Assembly: GCF_900111575.1 (NCBI RefSeq)
Contig: NZ_FOIF01000024.1
Coordinates: forward strand, 1 to 32,420
Direction: 5' to 3'
Length of the DNA: 32,420 nucleotides
Source of the DNA: Anaerobranca gottschalkii DSM 13577
Lineage (GTDB): Bacteria > Bacillota > Proteinivoracia > Proteinivoracales > Proteinivoracaceae
Shown here: positions 1 to 7,205 of the stretch, in pieces
Layout: the number at the start of each line of letters is the position of its first letter
Numbering within the stretch: position 1 is the stretch's first letter
Position numbers and translations under genes: made by a program
The notes under the pieces: model-generated
The model's input: only the letters and a program-made list of their open reading frames with translations
What the model was told of the DNA's origin: nothing
The model's database searches: none

Positions 1-36
1 TAGTGTGTCTAAAATTAGAACAAAGGGGATGAACTG

Positions 37-282
37 ATGAGTAAGAAGAAAAAAGGTAACAAGAAAAAGAGTCCACAAAAAGTGAACTTAAAGAATTTTA
101 TAGAGTATGTTTGTTTGGGGTGCAAGATTGTAGAAAAAGTTCCCAAGGAAGTAGTGGAATACTTTGATATGATGGATGATGGAGATACATCAATACCACC
201 TAGATTTAGCTGTGAGAGTTGTGGAGCAGAAATGTATCCCAAAGATTATATAGGAGTTCATGGAGAGCACTATAAAATATAA
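37..282 (+). CDS. small zinc-ribbon-like hypothetical protein
   Basis: An 81-aa protein with an ATG start preceded by an AAAGGGGATG ribosome binding site. The first 16 residues are strongly basic (runs of Lys). Two Cys pairs, a CxxC at about residues 27-30 and another at 59-62, are spaced like a zinc ribbon. I do not recognise a named family. A nucleic-acid-binding or ribosome-associated role is only an inference from the basic tail and the Cys pairs. A compact terminator follows 10 bases after the stop, so this is the last gene of its transcript; the window edge cuts the upstream context. Confidence 0.7.
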   Translation: MSKKKKGNKKKSPQKVNLKNFIEYVCLGCKIVEKVPKEVVEYFDMMDDGDTSIPPRFSCESCGAEMYPKDYIGVHGEHYKI

Positions 283-290
283 ATGAATTT

Positions 291-316
291 AAGTGCGCCG
301 AATGGCGCTTTTTTTA
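291..316 (+). terminator. intrinsic terminator after the zinc-ribbon gene
   Basis: GCGCC (295-299), loop GAAT, GGCGC (304-308), followed directly by seven T. Flanking A/T pairs extend the stem. It separates the first gene from the gat operon. Confidence 0.85.
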
Positions 317-328
317 TTTGTACATCTA

Positions 329-356
329 TTTAGTTAACACTAAAATATGATATAAT
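329..356 (+). promoter_or_regulatory. candidate gat operon promoter with inverted repeat
   Basis: A consensus -10 TATAAT (351-356) lies 16 bases after TTTAGT (329-334), a poor -35. TTTAGT is also the left arm of a perfect 6-bp inverted repeat, TTTAGT-TAAC-ACTAAA (329-344), so a repressor or other protein could bind across the -35. The -10 is convincing; the rest is inference. Confidence 0.4.
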
Positions 357-378
357 TTTTCTGTAGGAGGTGGACTAT

Positions 379-651
379 TTGCCGATATCATTAAGTGAAA
401 CAAAGGAATTAGCAAAGGCTTGTAAATTTTATTTTAGTGATGAAGAGTTGGTTCAAATACAAGAAAAGATAAATAATATTTTAAGAGAAGTAGAAAAATT
501 AGAAAGGTTAGATTTAGAGAAATCGGAAAAGGAAAACAACCAAAATAATAATTTAAGAAAGGATATAGAAGAAACACCTTTAACTTTAGAAGAAGTTTTT
601 CAAAACACTAATAATAGGGATGGAGATTACTTTAGGGTAACTAACAGTTAG
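379..651 (+). CDS. gatC: Asp-tRNA(Asn)/Glu-tRNA(Gln) amidotransferase subunit C (GatC)
   Basis: GatC stabilises the GatA-GatB complex that converts misacylated Glu-tRNA(Gln) and Asp-tRNA(Asn) to Gln-tRNA and Asn-tRNA. The protein is short (90 aa), helical and highly charged. Its N-terminal pattern (SLSETKELAKACKFYFSDEE) matches the GatC 'hVAKLARLxLSEEE' region, and gatA and gatB follow at once. A longer GTG start at 370 lies inside the Shine-Dalgarno TAGGAGG (364-370), so the TTG at 379, eight bases after GGAGG, is the better start. The middle is rich in Glu, Lys and Asn and poorly conserved, as is common in the family. The gatA start is 12 bases after the stop. Confidence 0.88.
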   Translation: MPISLSETKELAKACKFYFSDEELVQIQEKINNILREVEKLERLDLEKSEKENNQNNNLRKDIEETPLTLEEVFQNTNNRDGDYFRVTNS

Positions 652-662
652 GATGGTGGAAG

Positions 663-2102
663 ATGTTTATAAAAAAAATTAACAAAATCCTTAATAATAA
701 AGAAATTTCACCAGTAGAGTTAACTAAAACTTTTTTATCTAGAATAGAAGGATTAGATACTAAAATTGATAGTTTTTTACAAGTTACAATAGAGCAGAGC
801 ATTAAAATCGCTGAAGAAGTTGAAAAAAAGATCATGGATGGGAAAAAAATCAATTTATTAGAAGGCATCCCTATGAATTTAAAGGACAATATCTCTACAA
901 AGGGAATTAAAACTACAGGGGCCTCCCTATTTTTACAAGATTATATTCCCCCATATAGTGCTACAGTTTATCAAAAACTCAAAGGTTGTCCTTTGTTGGG
1001 GAAAGTTAATTTAGATGAGTTTGCTATGGGAACATCTACTGAAACTTCAGCTTATAAAAAGACTAAAAATCCTTGGGATTTAACAAAAGTTCCCGGAGGG
1101 TCTAGTGGTGGCTCCGCCGCTTCAGTAGCTGCCGGTTTCGGTGTTTTTTCTTTAGGAACAGATACAGGTGGTTCCATTCGTCAACCGGCTTCTTTTTGTG
1201 GCGTAGTCGGTTTGAAACCAACTTATGGTCTAGTATCGAGATATGGTGTTTTCCCTTTAGCTTCTTCTTTAGATGTAGTAGGTCCATTGACGAAAACTGT
1301 AGAGGATTGTGCCCTAGTATTAGGGGAAATAAAAGGGAAAGACCCTAAAGATCCTATGACGGTAGAGGTAGATGGAGATTATGAAAAAGCTCTAGCGAGG
1401 GGAATTAAAGGGATTAAATTAGGTATTGCTCCCCAATTTATACCTAAAGAAACTCAGCCCGATGTTTTAAAAGCCTTTTGGGATAGTGTTAAATTACTAG
1501 AGGATTTAGGAGGAGAAATTGTAGAAATAAACTTACCCCATCTAAGTTATGGCATAGATGTTTACAGTATATTAGCCTACGGAGAAGCTGCAAGTAACTT
1601 AGCTAGACTTGATGGAATAAGATATGGATTTAATAAAGGGGATATAACCTATAACAGAACAAAGGGTCTGGGATTTGAAGTTAAACGAAGGATTATGTTG
1701 GGAACCTATTTTTTAAAAGGGGAAAATTATGAAAGATATTATTTAAAAGCTAAAGCTGTTCAGCAGCAGATTAAAAGAGACTTTCAAAAAGCCTTTGAAA
1801 AATGTGATGCAATCCTTTCACCTACTACAATTAACACTGCCTTTGACTTAGGAGCTAAACTTGAACCCCATATAATGGCATACAACGATTTACTGACAAT
1901 ACCGGTAAATTTAGCAGGAATACCTGCTTTATCCCTCCCCTGTGGTTTTGATCAAAGGAATTTGCCTATTGGACTTCAAATAATCAGTAATAGTTTCAGA
2001 GAGGATCTTTTATTTACTGTAGGTCACAATTATCAGCTCCATACTAATTATCATCTCCTTAAGCCACCTTTTATAGAAGGAGTGGACATATATGGATTAT
2101 AA
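663..2102 (+). CDS. gatA: Asp-tRNA(Asn)/Glu-tRNA(Gln) amidotransferase subunit A (GatA)
   Basis: The glutaminase subunit of GatCAB releases ammonia from glutamine and passes it to GatB. The 479-aa length is normal. The amidase signature is intact: Lys74 in MNLKDN, cis-Ser Ser147 in PGGSSGGSAAS, and nucleophile Ser171 in GTDTGGSIRQP. The Ser-Ser spacing of 24 is that of the family. A small oddity is the segment LKGCPLLGK (about 106-114), which is two residues shorter than the usual 'LKEAGAVLLGK', giving a Lys-to-Ser distance of 73 rather than the common 75. The gene sits between gatC and gatB and overlaps the start of gatB by 11 bases, so translation is probably coupled. Confidence 0.96.
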   Translation: MFIKKINKILNNKEISPVELTKTFLSRIEGLDTKIDSFLQVTIEQSIKIAEEVEKKIMDGKKINLLEGIPMNLKDNISTKGIKTTGASLFLQDYIPPYSATVYQKLKGCPLLGKVNLDEFAMGTSTETSAYKKTKNPWDLTKVPGGSSGGSAASVAAGFGVFSLGTDTGGSIRQPASFCGVVGLKPTYGLVSRYGVFPLASSLDVVGPLTKTVEDCALVLGEIKGKDPKDPMTVEVDGDYEKALARGIKGIKLGIAPQFIPKETQPDVLKAFWDSVKLLEDLGGEIVEINLPHLSYGIDVYSILAYGEAASNLARLDGIRYGFNKGDITYNRTKGLGFEVKRRIMLGTYFLKGENYERYYLKAKAVQQQIKRDFQKAFEKCDAILSPTTINTAFDLGAKLEPHIMAYNDLLTIPVNLAGIPALSLPCGFDQRNLPIGLQIISNSFREDLLFTVGHNYQLHTNYHLLKPPFIEGVDIYGL

Positions 2103-3531
2103 TAATTATAAGCCGGCAATAGGATTAGAAATCCATGTAGAGCTAGCCACAAAGACTAAAGGATTTTGTGGATGCCTTAATAAATTTGGTTCCCATCCCA
2201 ATACCAACACCTGTCCTGTTTGTTTAGGATTGCCCGGTGCTTTACCGGTGTTAAATGAACAGGTAGTGGAGTTAGCGGTAAAGGCAGGGCTTTTACTAAA
2301 CTGCAAAATTCAGAAAAGAAGTGGCTTTGACAGAAAAAATTACTTTTATCCCGATTTGGTTAAAGGTTATCAAATTACCCAATACTATCAACCAATAGCT
2401 ATCAATGGGTTTTTAGATTTTAAAACTGGAGGTAAAGATAAAAGAATTAAGATAGAACGGATCCATATTGAAGAAGATACAGGAAAAGCCCTTTATCAAA
2501 GGGAAGGGGTTTTATTAGATTTTAACCGTTCTGGAGTACCATTATTAGAAATAGTAACAGCTCCAGACTTTAATAATGCTGAAGAAGTGAAGGATTTTTT
2601 AGAAACTTTAAGGCTTTATCTACTACACGGTGAAATTTCCCATTGCAAGTTAGAAGAAGGGAATATGCGAATAGATGTTAATATTTCTTTAGCAACGGAA
2701 GGTACCCTTGGTGTTAAAAGGGAAATAAAGAATTTAAATTCCTTTACTAATGTGGTAAAGGGGATAAATGAAGAATTAAATAGGCAAATTAGAAACTTAA
2801 CGTTGAAAAAAGAGATAAAAAGGGAAACTTTGAAATGGGATGAAGAAAAAAATACTTTAGTTACTTTAAGGGAAAAAGAAAATCCTTCCAATTATATGTA
2901 TTTTCCCGAATATGACCTTCCCCACATAGTATTAACCGAGGAATATATTCAAAAAATAAAGGATAGGTTATCAAAAACTCCAGTAGAAAAAGAAAGGGAG
3001 TTAAAAAAATTAGGATTGGCAGCAGAGGATGTAGAATTTTTGATTAAAGATAAGGATTTGTTAAAATTATTCGATGAAACGGTAAAATATTTCAATGGAG
3101 CTAAAGAAATTGTCAATATTTTTAAAGGGGATTTAACCAGATATCTAAAGGAACAGGGAAAAAAATTAGAGGATTTAAATTTAGATCCCCAAAATTTTGC
3201 TAGTACTATAGAAGTTCTTAACAGCTTACAATACTCTAACTCAATTAAAAGAAAAATTTTATTCACTTACTTGGAAGAAGGGAAAGAACTAAAGGAAATA
3301 TTAAAGCTTCTAAATTTAAAAAATTCTCCCGCTGATGAAGAGGTTTTGGAAGTTATTAAAAAGGTAATAGAAGAAAATCCTCAAGGAATCGTAGATTATT
3401 TAGAGGGGAAAAAGAAAGTTGTAGGTTATTTTATGGGCCAAATTATGAAGGAAAACAAAAGTTTTAATCCGCAGAAGGTAGAGGAATTGTTATTAAGTGA
3501 ATTAAATAATTTAAACCCTCCAGTATTATAA
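2092..3531 (+). CDS. gatB: Asp-tRNA(Asn)/Glu-tRNA(Gln) amidotransferase subunit B (GatB)
   Basis: GatB binds the misacylated tRNA, activates its carboxyl group with ATP and performs the amidation. The 479-aa protein has the family marks in order: GLEIHVEL (11-18), a zinc-site pattern with Cys26, Cys28, Cys41 and Cys44 (the last pair in CPVCLGLPGALPVLN), DRKNYFYPDLVKGYQ, HIEEDTGKALY and DFNRSGVPLLEIVT. A helical YqeY-like tail for tRNA binding ends in VVGYFMGQIMKEN. The ATG overlaps gatA and is preceded by GAAGGAGTGG. The stop codon lies inside the terminator hairpin. Confidence 0.96.
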   Translation: MDYNNYKPAIGLEIHVELATKTKGFCGCLNKFGSHPNTNTCPVCLGLPGALPVLNEQVVELAVKAGLLLNCKIQKRSGFDRKNYFYPDLVKGYQITQYYQPIAINGFLDFKTGGKDKRIKIERIHIEEDTGKALYQREGVLLDFNRSGVPLLEIVTAPDFNNAEEVKDFLETLRLYLLHGEISHCKLEEGNMRIDVNISLATEGTLGVKREIKNLNSFTNVVKGINEELNRQIRNLTLKKEIKRETLKWDEEKNTLVTLREKENPSNYMYFPEYDLPHIVLTEEYIQKIKDRLSKTPVEKERELKKLGLAAEDVEFLIKDKDLLKLFDETVKYFNGAKEIVNIFKGDLTRYLKEQGKKLEDLNLDPQNFASTIEVLNSLQYSNSIKRKILFTYLEEGKELKEILKLLNLKNSPADEEVLEVIKKVIEENPQGIVDYLEGKKKVVGYFMGQIMKENKSFNPQKVEELLLSELNNLNPPVL

Positions 3532-3547
3532 TAATTGGAGGGTTTTT
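3513..3547 (+). terminator. intrinsic terminator of the gat operon
   Basis: AACCCTCCA (3514-3522) pairs perfectly with TGGAGGGTT (3536-3544), followed by a T run. The left arm overlaps the last codons of gatB. It could also act weakly on the convergent small gene that ends at 3573. Confidence 0.85.
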
Positions 3548-3572
3548 GCTATTAAACTATAAAATTAGACAA

Positions 3573-3746
3573 TTATTTTTTATGATAGTCAACGATTATA
3601 GCTATGATACCTAGAATAAATGCGGCAGCAGGAATTAAATAATATATTTTTGGGAAAAAAACACTATGGGGATGCAAAAAGGTAATTATTAAACCTATTG
3701 CCGTTAGGAAAAGTCCAGTAATAAAATAAGGGGTACCCTTTTCCAT
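3573..3746 (-). CDS. small two-helix membrane protein, 57 aa
   Basis: Reading the minus strand between gatB and hslO gives an intact 57-aa frame starting MEKGTPYFITG and ending IVDYHKK. It contains two hydrophobic segments (about residues 7-24 and 36-52) separated by a short polar loop (HPHSVFFPK), a typical two-pass small membrane protein. The ATG is preceded by GAAGGG at nine bases' spacing. A good promoter, TTGCTT-N17-TAAAAT, lies about 40 bases further upstream. I do not recognise the family and give no function. The hydrophobic pattern, ribosome binding site and promoter together make a real gene likely. Confidence 0.65.
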   Translation of the reverse strand: MEKGTPYFITGLFLTAIGLIITFLHPHSVFFPKIYYLIPAAAFILGIIAIIVDYHKK

Positions 3747-3786
3747 AAAACCATTCCCTTCATATTAATTTGCTACCTTTCCTTAA

Positions 3787-3815
3787 ATTTTAACAAACTT
3801 TATTTAATAAAGCAA
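3787..3815 (-). promoter_or_regulatory. promoter for the 57-aa membrane protein
   Basis: On the minus strand, TTGCTT (3815-3810) and TAAAAT (3792-3787) are 17 bases apart, upstream of the small gene and downstream of the hslO terminator. Confidence 0.5.
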
Positions 3816-3880
3816 TATAATATTTTTAATTTTAATAATTATTTAACATTAAGGTGTAGGGGAGATCTGTAATAAATTAA

Positions 3881-3919
3881 TAAAAATATAAAAACAGGGG
3901 GCAAAACTGCCTCCTGTTT
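3881..3919 (-). terminator. intrinsic terminator of hslO
   Basis: A 10-bp stem (plus-strand arms 3894-3903 and 3908-3917, one G-U type pair) with a 4-base loop begins at the hslO stop codon. On the minus strand it is followed by TTTTATATTTTT. Confidence 0.85.
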
Positions 3920-4787
3920 ATAATTCTTCAACAATTTTCCTTAATTCTTCAGAGGTAAATTGGTATTTTTCATTACAAAAACTGCAAACTAGTTGAATTT
4001 GTTCTTCTCTAGATAATTCTTCTAATTCTTCTTTGCCTAAACTGATTAAACTTGAAATGTATTTTTCTTTACTACAGTTACATTTATAGGTTAGTTGTTG
4101 CTTATCTAAAATTTGGGGGTTTAAGTCGCCCACTAACCAATTGATGATTTCTTCTGGAGTTTTAAGATCTAAAATTAAATCAGTTACCCCTTTTAATAAT
4201 GATAATTTACCTTCAATAATTTGAAGCTCTTCTTCGGTAGCTCCTGGCATAACACTAATTAAAAAACCTCCTGCAACAATAATTGAACCATCGGTATCCA
4301 CTAAAACTCCTAATCCAAAGGAAGAAGGTTTTTGTTCTGATTTAGCGTAATAGTATGTTAGATCTTCCGCTATTTCACCAGATACTATCGGTAAACTAGA
4401 GGAATATGGCTCCTTTAATTTAAGGTCTTTTATAACATAAATGTTTCCTTTACCTACACCCTTGGACACATCTATTTTCCCTAGGCTGTTAGGTGGTAAT
4501 TGAACATGGGGATTGTGAACATACCCTCTAACTTCCCCTACTTTAGCATCAGCGAAGACTACCCCTAGTGGACCATCTCCATCTAGTTTTAAATTAATTT
4601 TTTCTTCACCTTTAAACTCAGCAGAAGCCATTAGTAAAGCTCCTGTCATCAATCGTCCTAAAGCTGCAGAAGCTACAGGGTATAATTCATGCCTATTTCT
4701 AGCTTCATTTACTAGATTGGTTGTTACAGCAGCTAAACAACGGATATGGCCATTGGCAGCTGTACTGTGTACTAAGTAATCTTTCAT
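3918..4787 (-). CDS. hslO: redox-regulated holdase chaperone Hsp33
   Basis: Hsp33 is a cytosolic chaperone that is inactive while zinc is held by four reduced cysteines. It becomes a holdase when oxidised and unfolded. The 289-aa protein has the N-terminal core (DYLVHSTAANGHIRCLAA; GRLMTGALLMAS; PGATEEEL) and the complete C-terminal zinc switch: Cys236-x-Cys238 and Cys268-x2-Cys271. The ATG follows GGAGG with proper spacing. The gene has its own promoter, which overlaps the 3' end of the upstream HD-GYP gene, and a strong terminator. It can therefore be expressed separately from its neighbour. Confidence 0.96.
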   Translation of the reverse strand: MKDYLVHSTAANGHIRCLAAVTTNLVNEARNRHELYPVASAALGRLMTGALLMASAEFKGEEKINLKLDGDGPLGVVFADAKVGEVRGYVHNPHVQLPPNSLGKIDVSKGVGKGNIYVIKDLKLKEPYSSSLPIVSGEIAEDLTYYYAKSEQKPSSFGLGVLVDTDGSIIVAGGFLISVMPGATEEELQIIEGKLSLLKGVTDLILDLKTPEEIINWLVGDLNPQILDKQQLTYKCNCSKEKYISSLISLGKEELEELSREEQIQLVCSFCNEKYQFTSEELRKIVEEL

Positions 4788-4806
4788 AGATATAGCCTCC
4801 TAATCT

Positions 4807-4847
4807 AATACTAAAAGTATTATATCAAAGTATTCATAGACTCACAA
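4807..4847 (-). promoter_or_regulatory. hslO promoter with inverted repeat at the start site
   Basis: On the minus strand TTGTGA (4847-4842) lies 17 bases from a perfect TATAAT (4824-4819). AATACT-AAA-AGTATT (4807-4821) forms a 6-bp inverted repeat just past the -10 and could be an operator or a small leader hairpin. The -35 lies at the stop codon of the HD-GYP gene. Confidence 0.65.
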
Positions 4848-5888
4848 GGAGACGATATCGACAATTCTAACCTTTTCTTTTCGTAGATCTAAAAAGGTAT
4901 TATCGTTAATTTTTATTACCGGTCTATGGGTATCACTGGGATTAATGTAAATAATATCTCCAGTTCTGCCATCACTTAACAAAACTTTATTACCGACATA
5001 AAATCTCGTGATATTATCTAAGAAAATTCTAGATACCTTAGGATCTAATGTGCCAAAACTACTTTTTGAAATTTCCTCTGCAATGATGAAGGGGGAGTGT
5101 TTTTCTCGATAGGTTTTATTTGAACTCATAGCATCAAAGACATCGGCGACAGCAATAATTTTGCCAAATAGGTGAATACTATCTCCCTTTAAACCATGGG
5201 GATATCCAGAACCGTCAACCCGCTCATGGTGGGATAAGACCCCTAAAGTTATATCTTTACTTATTTCCGGTCGGGTTGCTAGCATTTGAAAACCAAAGAC
5301 CGGGTGTTTTTGTATTTCTTTAAATTCTTCTTCAGTTAATTTTGAAGGTTTATCTAAGATGCTTTTCGAAATTTTAAGTTTGCCAATATCATGGAGTATA
5401 CCGGAATAAATTAACCTTCTGATTTCCCCATCTTTAAGTTCAAGCCATTTACCCATAGCACCACTTAATATACCAACATTTAAAGAATGTTTGTTTAGAT
5501 ATGTAGTTTCCGTTCTCTGATTTAATATTCTGCCCCAGAGGTTAGTTGTATTACGGAGTATTTCTAAAACAATACAGGCTATTTCCCTAAGTAATTCTAA
5601 AGAAAATTTTTTTCCCTCTTCTATGGAGTCTAGGAGTTGGCTTGTTAGAATAAGGCACTGTTGGTACTTATCGTTAAAGGTTATGACATCTTCCCTTTCA
5701 TTTGGTGGTTCACTTTTTTGAAGAAACTCAGTTTCGACAAAAACTTCAGTTATTCCCATTTCTTTAAGGCGATTGATTAAGTATTCAGTTAAAACTGTTC
5801 CTTGCGTCAATAAAATGCTACCGTGTTTTGTTAAAATATCTTTACCTACCTTTGTACCCGGTGTTAAATCACTAATTTTTACCCACAT
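4842..5888 (-). CDS. HD-GYP domain cyclic-di-GMP phosphodiesterase-like protein
   Basis: The HD-GYP family hydrolyses cyclic di-GMP (some members cGAMP) at a metal centre. In this 348-aa protein, residues 1-60 form a small beta-rich N-terminal domain like those before other HD-GYP proteins. The catalytic domain spans about 125-290: His134, HDIGK at 166-170, KHPxxG with His195, SHHERVDGSGYP at 219-230 (with the GYP triad) and Asp249. All motifs look intact. The C-terminal 55 residues resemble a small SH3-like barrel. No membrane segment or receiver domain is visible, so the input signal is unknown. A GTG nine bases upstream lies in the ribosome binding site (AAGGTG), so the ATG at 5888 is chosen. 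Confidence 0.92.
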   Translation of the reverse strand: MWVKISDLTPGTKVGKDILTKHGSILLTQGTVLTEYLINRLKEMGITEVFVETEFLQKSEPPNEREDVITFNDKYQQCLILTSQLLDSIEEGKKFSLELLREIACIVLEILRNTTNLWGRILNQRTETTYLNKHSLNVGILSGAMGKWLELKDGEIRRLIYSGILHDIGKLKISKSILDKPSKLTEEEFKEIQKHPVFGFQMLATRPEISKDITLGVLSHHERVDGSGYPHGLKGDSIHLFGKIIAVADVFDAMSSNKTYREKHSPFIIAEEISKSSFGTLDPKVSRIFLDNITRFYVGNKVLLSDGRTGDIIYINPSDTHRPVIKINDNTFLDLRKEKVRIVDIVSL

Positions 5889-6031
5889 CGTAATCACCTT
5901 TTTTTAAAGTTTATTTTTTTATAAATTTCGACTTTAATAGATTTTTTTCCTTCTTTTGGGAATAGTTTTTTTAATACTTTAGTAATAATAAAGATTTAAA
6001 AAAGGGAAATTAAGATAGAGGAGGTGATAAT

Positions 6032-6202
6032 GTGGAAGAGAAAAGAACATTTGAAGTTGGTGGAATGAGGGTGACAAAACTAGTTAATCAGAAGGAAATT
6101 GATCAGTTTGTACAAAATTTGCCAGAAGAAAGTAAACAAGATGTTAAAGATGTAATAATGGCCCTCCATCAACAAGGGTTAATTAAAATTGAAGAAGTAT
6201 AA
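6032..6202 (+). CDS. small hypothetical protein, 56 aa, GTG start
   Basis: A strong ribosome binding site GAGGAGGTGA precedes GTG at 6032, opening a 56-aa frame (MEEKRTFEVGGMRVTKLVN... to QGLIKIEEV). The overlapping ATG at 6030 reads only 12 codons. The protein is charged and probably helical, with no Cys, no membrane segment and no signal peptide. The strong site and the perfect 14-bp terminator just after the stop argue for a translated gene. I do not recognise the family. It is isolated between the divergent HD-GYP gene and the dehydrogenase. Confidence 0.75.
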   Translation: MEEKRTFEVGGMRVTKLVNQKEIDQFVQNLPEESKQDVKDVIMALHQQGLIKIEEV

Positions 6203-6206
6203 ATTT

Positions 6207-6257
6207 AAAATACTCGACATTATTTTCCAGGAAATATGTCGAGTATTTTCCTTTATG
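6207..6257 (+). terminator. intrinsic terminator after the 56-aa gene
   Basis: Perfect 14-bp stem: AAAATACTCGACAT (6207-6220) with ATGTCGAGTATTTT (6236-6249), then CCTTT. The arms end in A/T runs on both sides, so it may work in both directions. Confidence 0.88.
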
Positions 6258-6306
6258 ATATAATTATCAATAAAAAAAGTGGTAATAATTTGAAAGGAGA
6301 GAAAAC

Positions 6307-7071
6307 ATGGTCAGTTATAATGGAATAAAGGAATATTTAGATAAAGTGGTAATTGTAACAGGAGGGGGAAATGGAATAGGTAGGGGCTTATGTGAAGCCT
6401 TTGCTAGTCAAGGGGCCAAAGTGGTTATAGCTGAGATTGATAAAGTTAAGGGAAAAGAATTAGAAGACATTTTAAATTCTAATGGTTACATAGCACATTT
6501 TATTTATACAGATATGGGAAATCCTGATTCAATAATAGAAATGGTAGAAAAGGTAGAAAAAATGTGGGGTAAACTAGATATTTTAGTCAACAATGCCGCT
6601 GTAGGCCATAATTCTCCTCTATGGGAGAGGGATGATAGAGATTGGGAAAGGGTTATTGCAGTAAATTTAAGTGGTCCCTATTATGCTGCTAAATATTGTT
6701 CAAAACTCATGGCAAAGGGAAAGGGAGGAGTAATTATAAATATTGCTTCTACTAGGGCCTTTATGTCAGAGGAAAATACTGAGCCATACTCTGCATCTAA
6801 AGGTGGAATTATTGCTTTAACCCATAGTCTAGCTATTAGTTTAGGAAAATACAATATTAGGGTTAATTCTATCAGCCCTGGCTGGATTCATACTGGAGCT
6901 GAATCTGAATTAACTGAAGGAGATCATCGACAACATCCTGTAGGTCGGGTGGGAAAGATAGAAGATATAGTTTCTACTTGTCTGTACTTAACTTCAGAGA
7001 GAGCTGGATTTATCACAGGAGAAAATATAATCATTGATGGTGGTATGACCAAAAAGATGATTTATATATAA
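6307..7071 (+). CDS. short-chain dehydrogenase/reductase (SDR), classical type
   Basis: A cytosolic NAD(P)-dependent oxidoreductase of 254 aa. The Rossmann motif TGGGNGIG (18-25), NNAA (95-98), Asn120, Ser148 and the YxxxK catalytic pair (Tyr161, Lys165) are all present. It resembles the glucose-1-dehydrogenase/3-oxoacyl-ACP-reductase group, with the usual ending 'GFITGENIIIDGGMT'. An acidic residue at the end of the second strand (IAEIDK, about 41-46) suggests a preference for NAD(H). The substrate cannot be read from sequence. The ATG follows AAGGAGAG. It is a single gene: a terminator precedes it and the next gene has its own promoter. Confidence 0.93.
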   Translation: MVSYNGIKEYLDKVVIVTGGGNGIGRGLCEAFASQGAKVVIAEIDKVKGKELEDILNSNGYIAHFIYTDMGNPDSIIEMVEKVEKMWGKLDILVNNAAVGHNSPLWERDDRDWERVIAVNLSGPYYAAKYCSKLMAKGKGGVIINIASTRAFMSEENTEPYSASKGGIIALTHSLAISLGKYNIRVNSISPGWIHTGAESELTEGDHRQHPVGRVGKIEDIVSTCLYLTSERAGFITGENIIIDGGMTKKMIYI

Positions 7072-7121
7072 AGAAAAATTGTATTTCCTAAAATGTTTAT
7101 AATAAATTTATAATTGTATAA

Positions 7122-7182
7122 TTGACTAGGGATATGGAATAATATACAATTAGAATTACCGACCGACCGTTCGGTCGGTAAT
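7122..7182 (+). promoter_or_regulatory. RND/tetR operon promoter and TetR-type operator
   Basis: TTGACT (7122-7127), 17-base spacer, TACAAT (7145-7150). Starting four bases after the -10 is a long palindrome: ATTACCGACCGA (7155-7166), CCGT, TCGGTCGGTAAT (7171-7182), perfect 12-bp arms. A second overlapping palindrome, ACCGACCG-TT-CGGTCGGT (7162-7179), is centred two bases further on. Its position over the start site and the tetR gene at the end of the operon indicate autoregulation by that TetR. Confidence 0.85.
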
Positions 7183-7205
7183 ATTTGTGTAGAAGGAGTG
7201 AAAAA

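Noticed and set aside
370-378. Longer GTG start for gatC
   Set aside because: The GTG overlaps the Shine-Dalgarno GGAGG; TTG at 379 has correct spacing.
641-889. Reverse-strand open frame within gatC/gatA, and similar frames opposite gatB, the RND gene, uvsE and others
   Set aside because: These are shadows of well-supported genes: low-complexity translations, no ribosome binding sites and no family likeness.
7185-7205. Upstream TTG start for the RND gene
   Set aside because: It lies before the site GAAGGAGTG, adds seven residues absent from the family, and is close to the operator; ATG 7206 is well placed.
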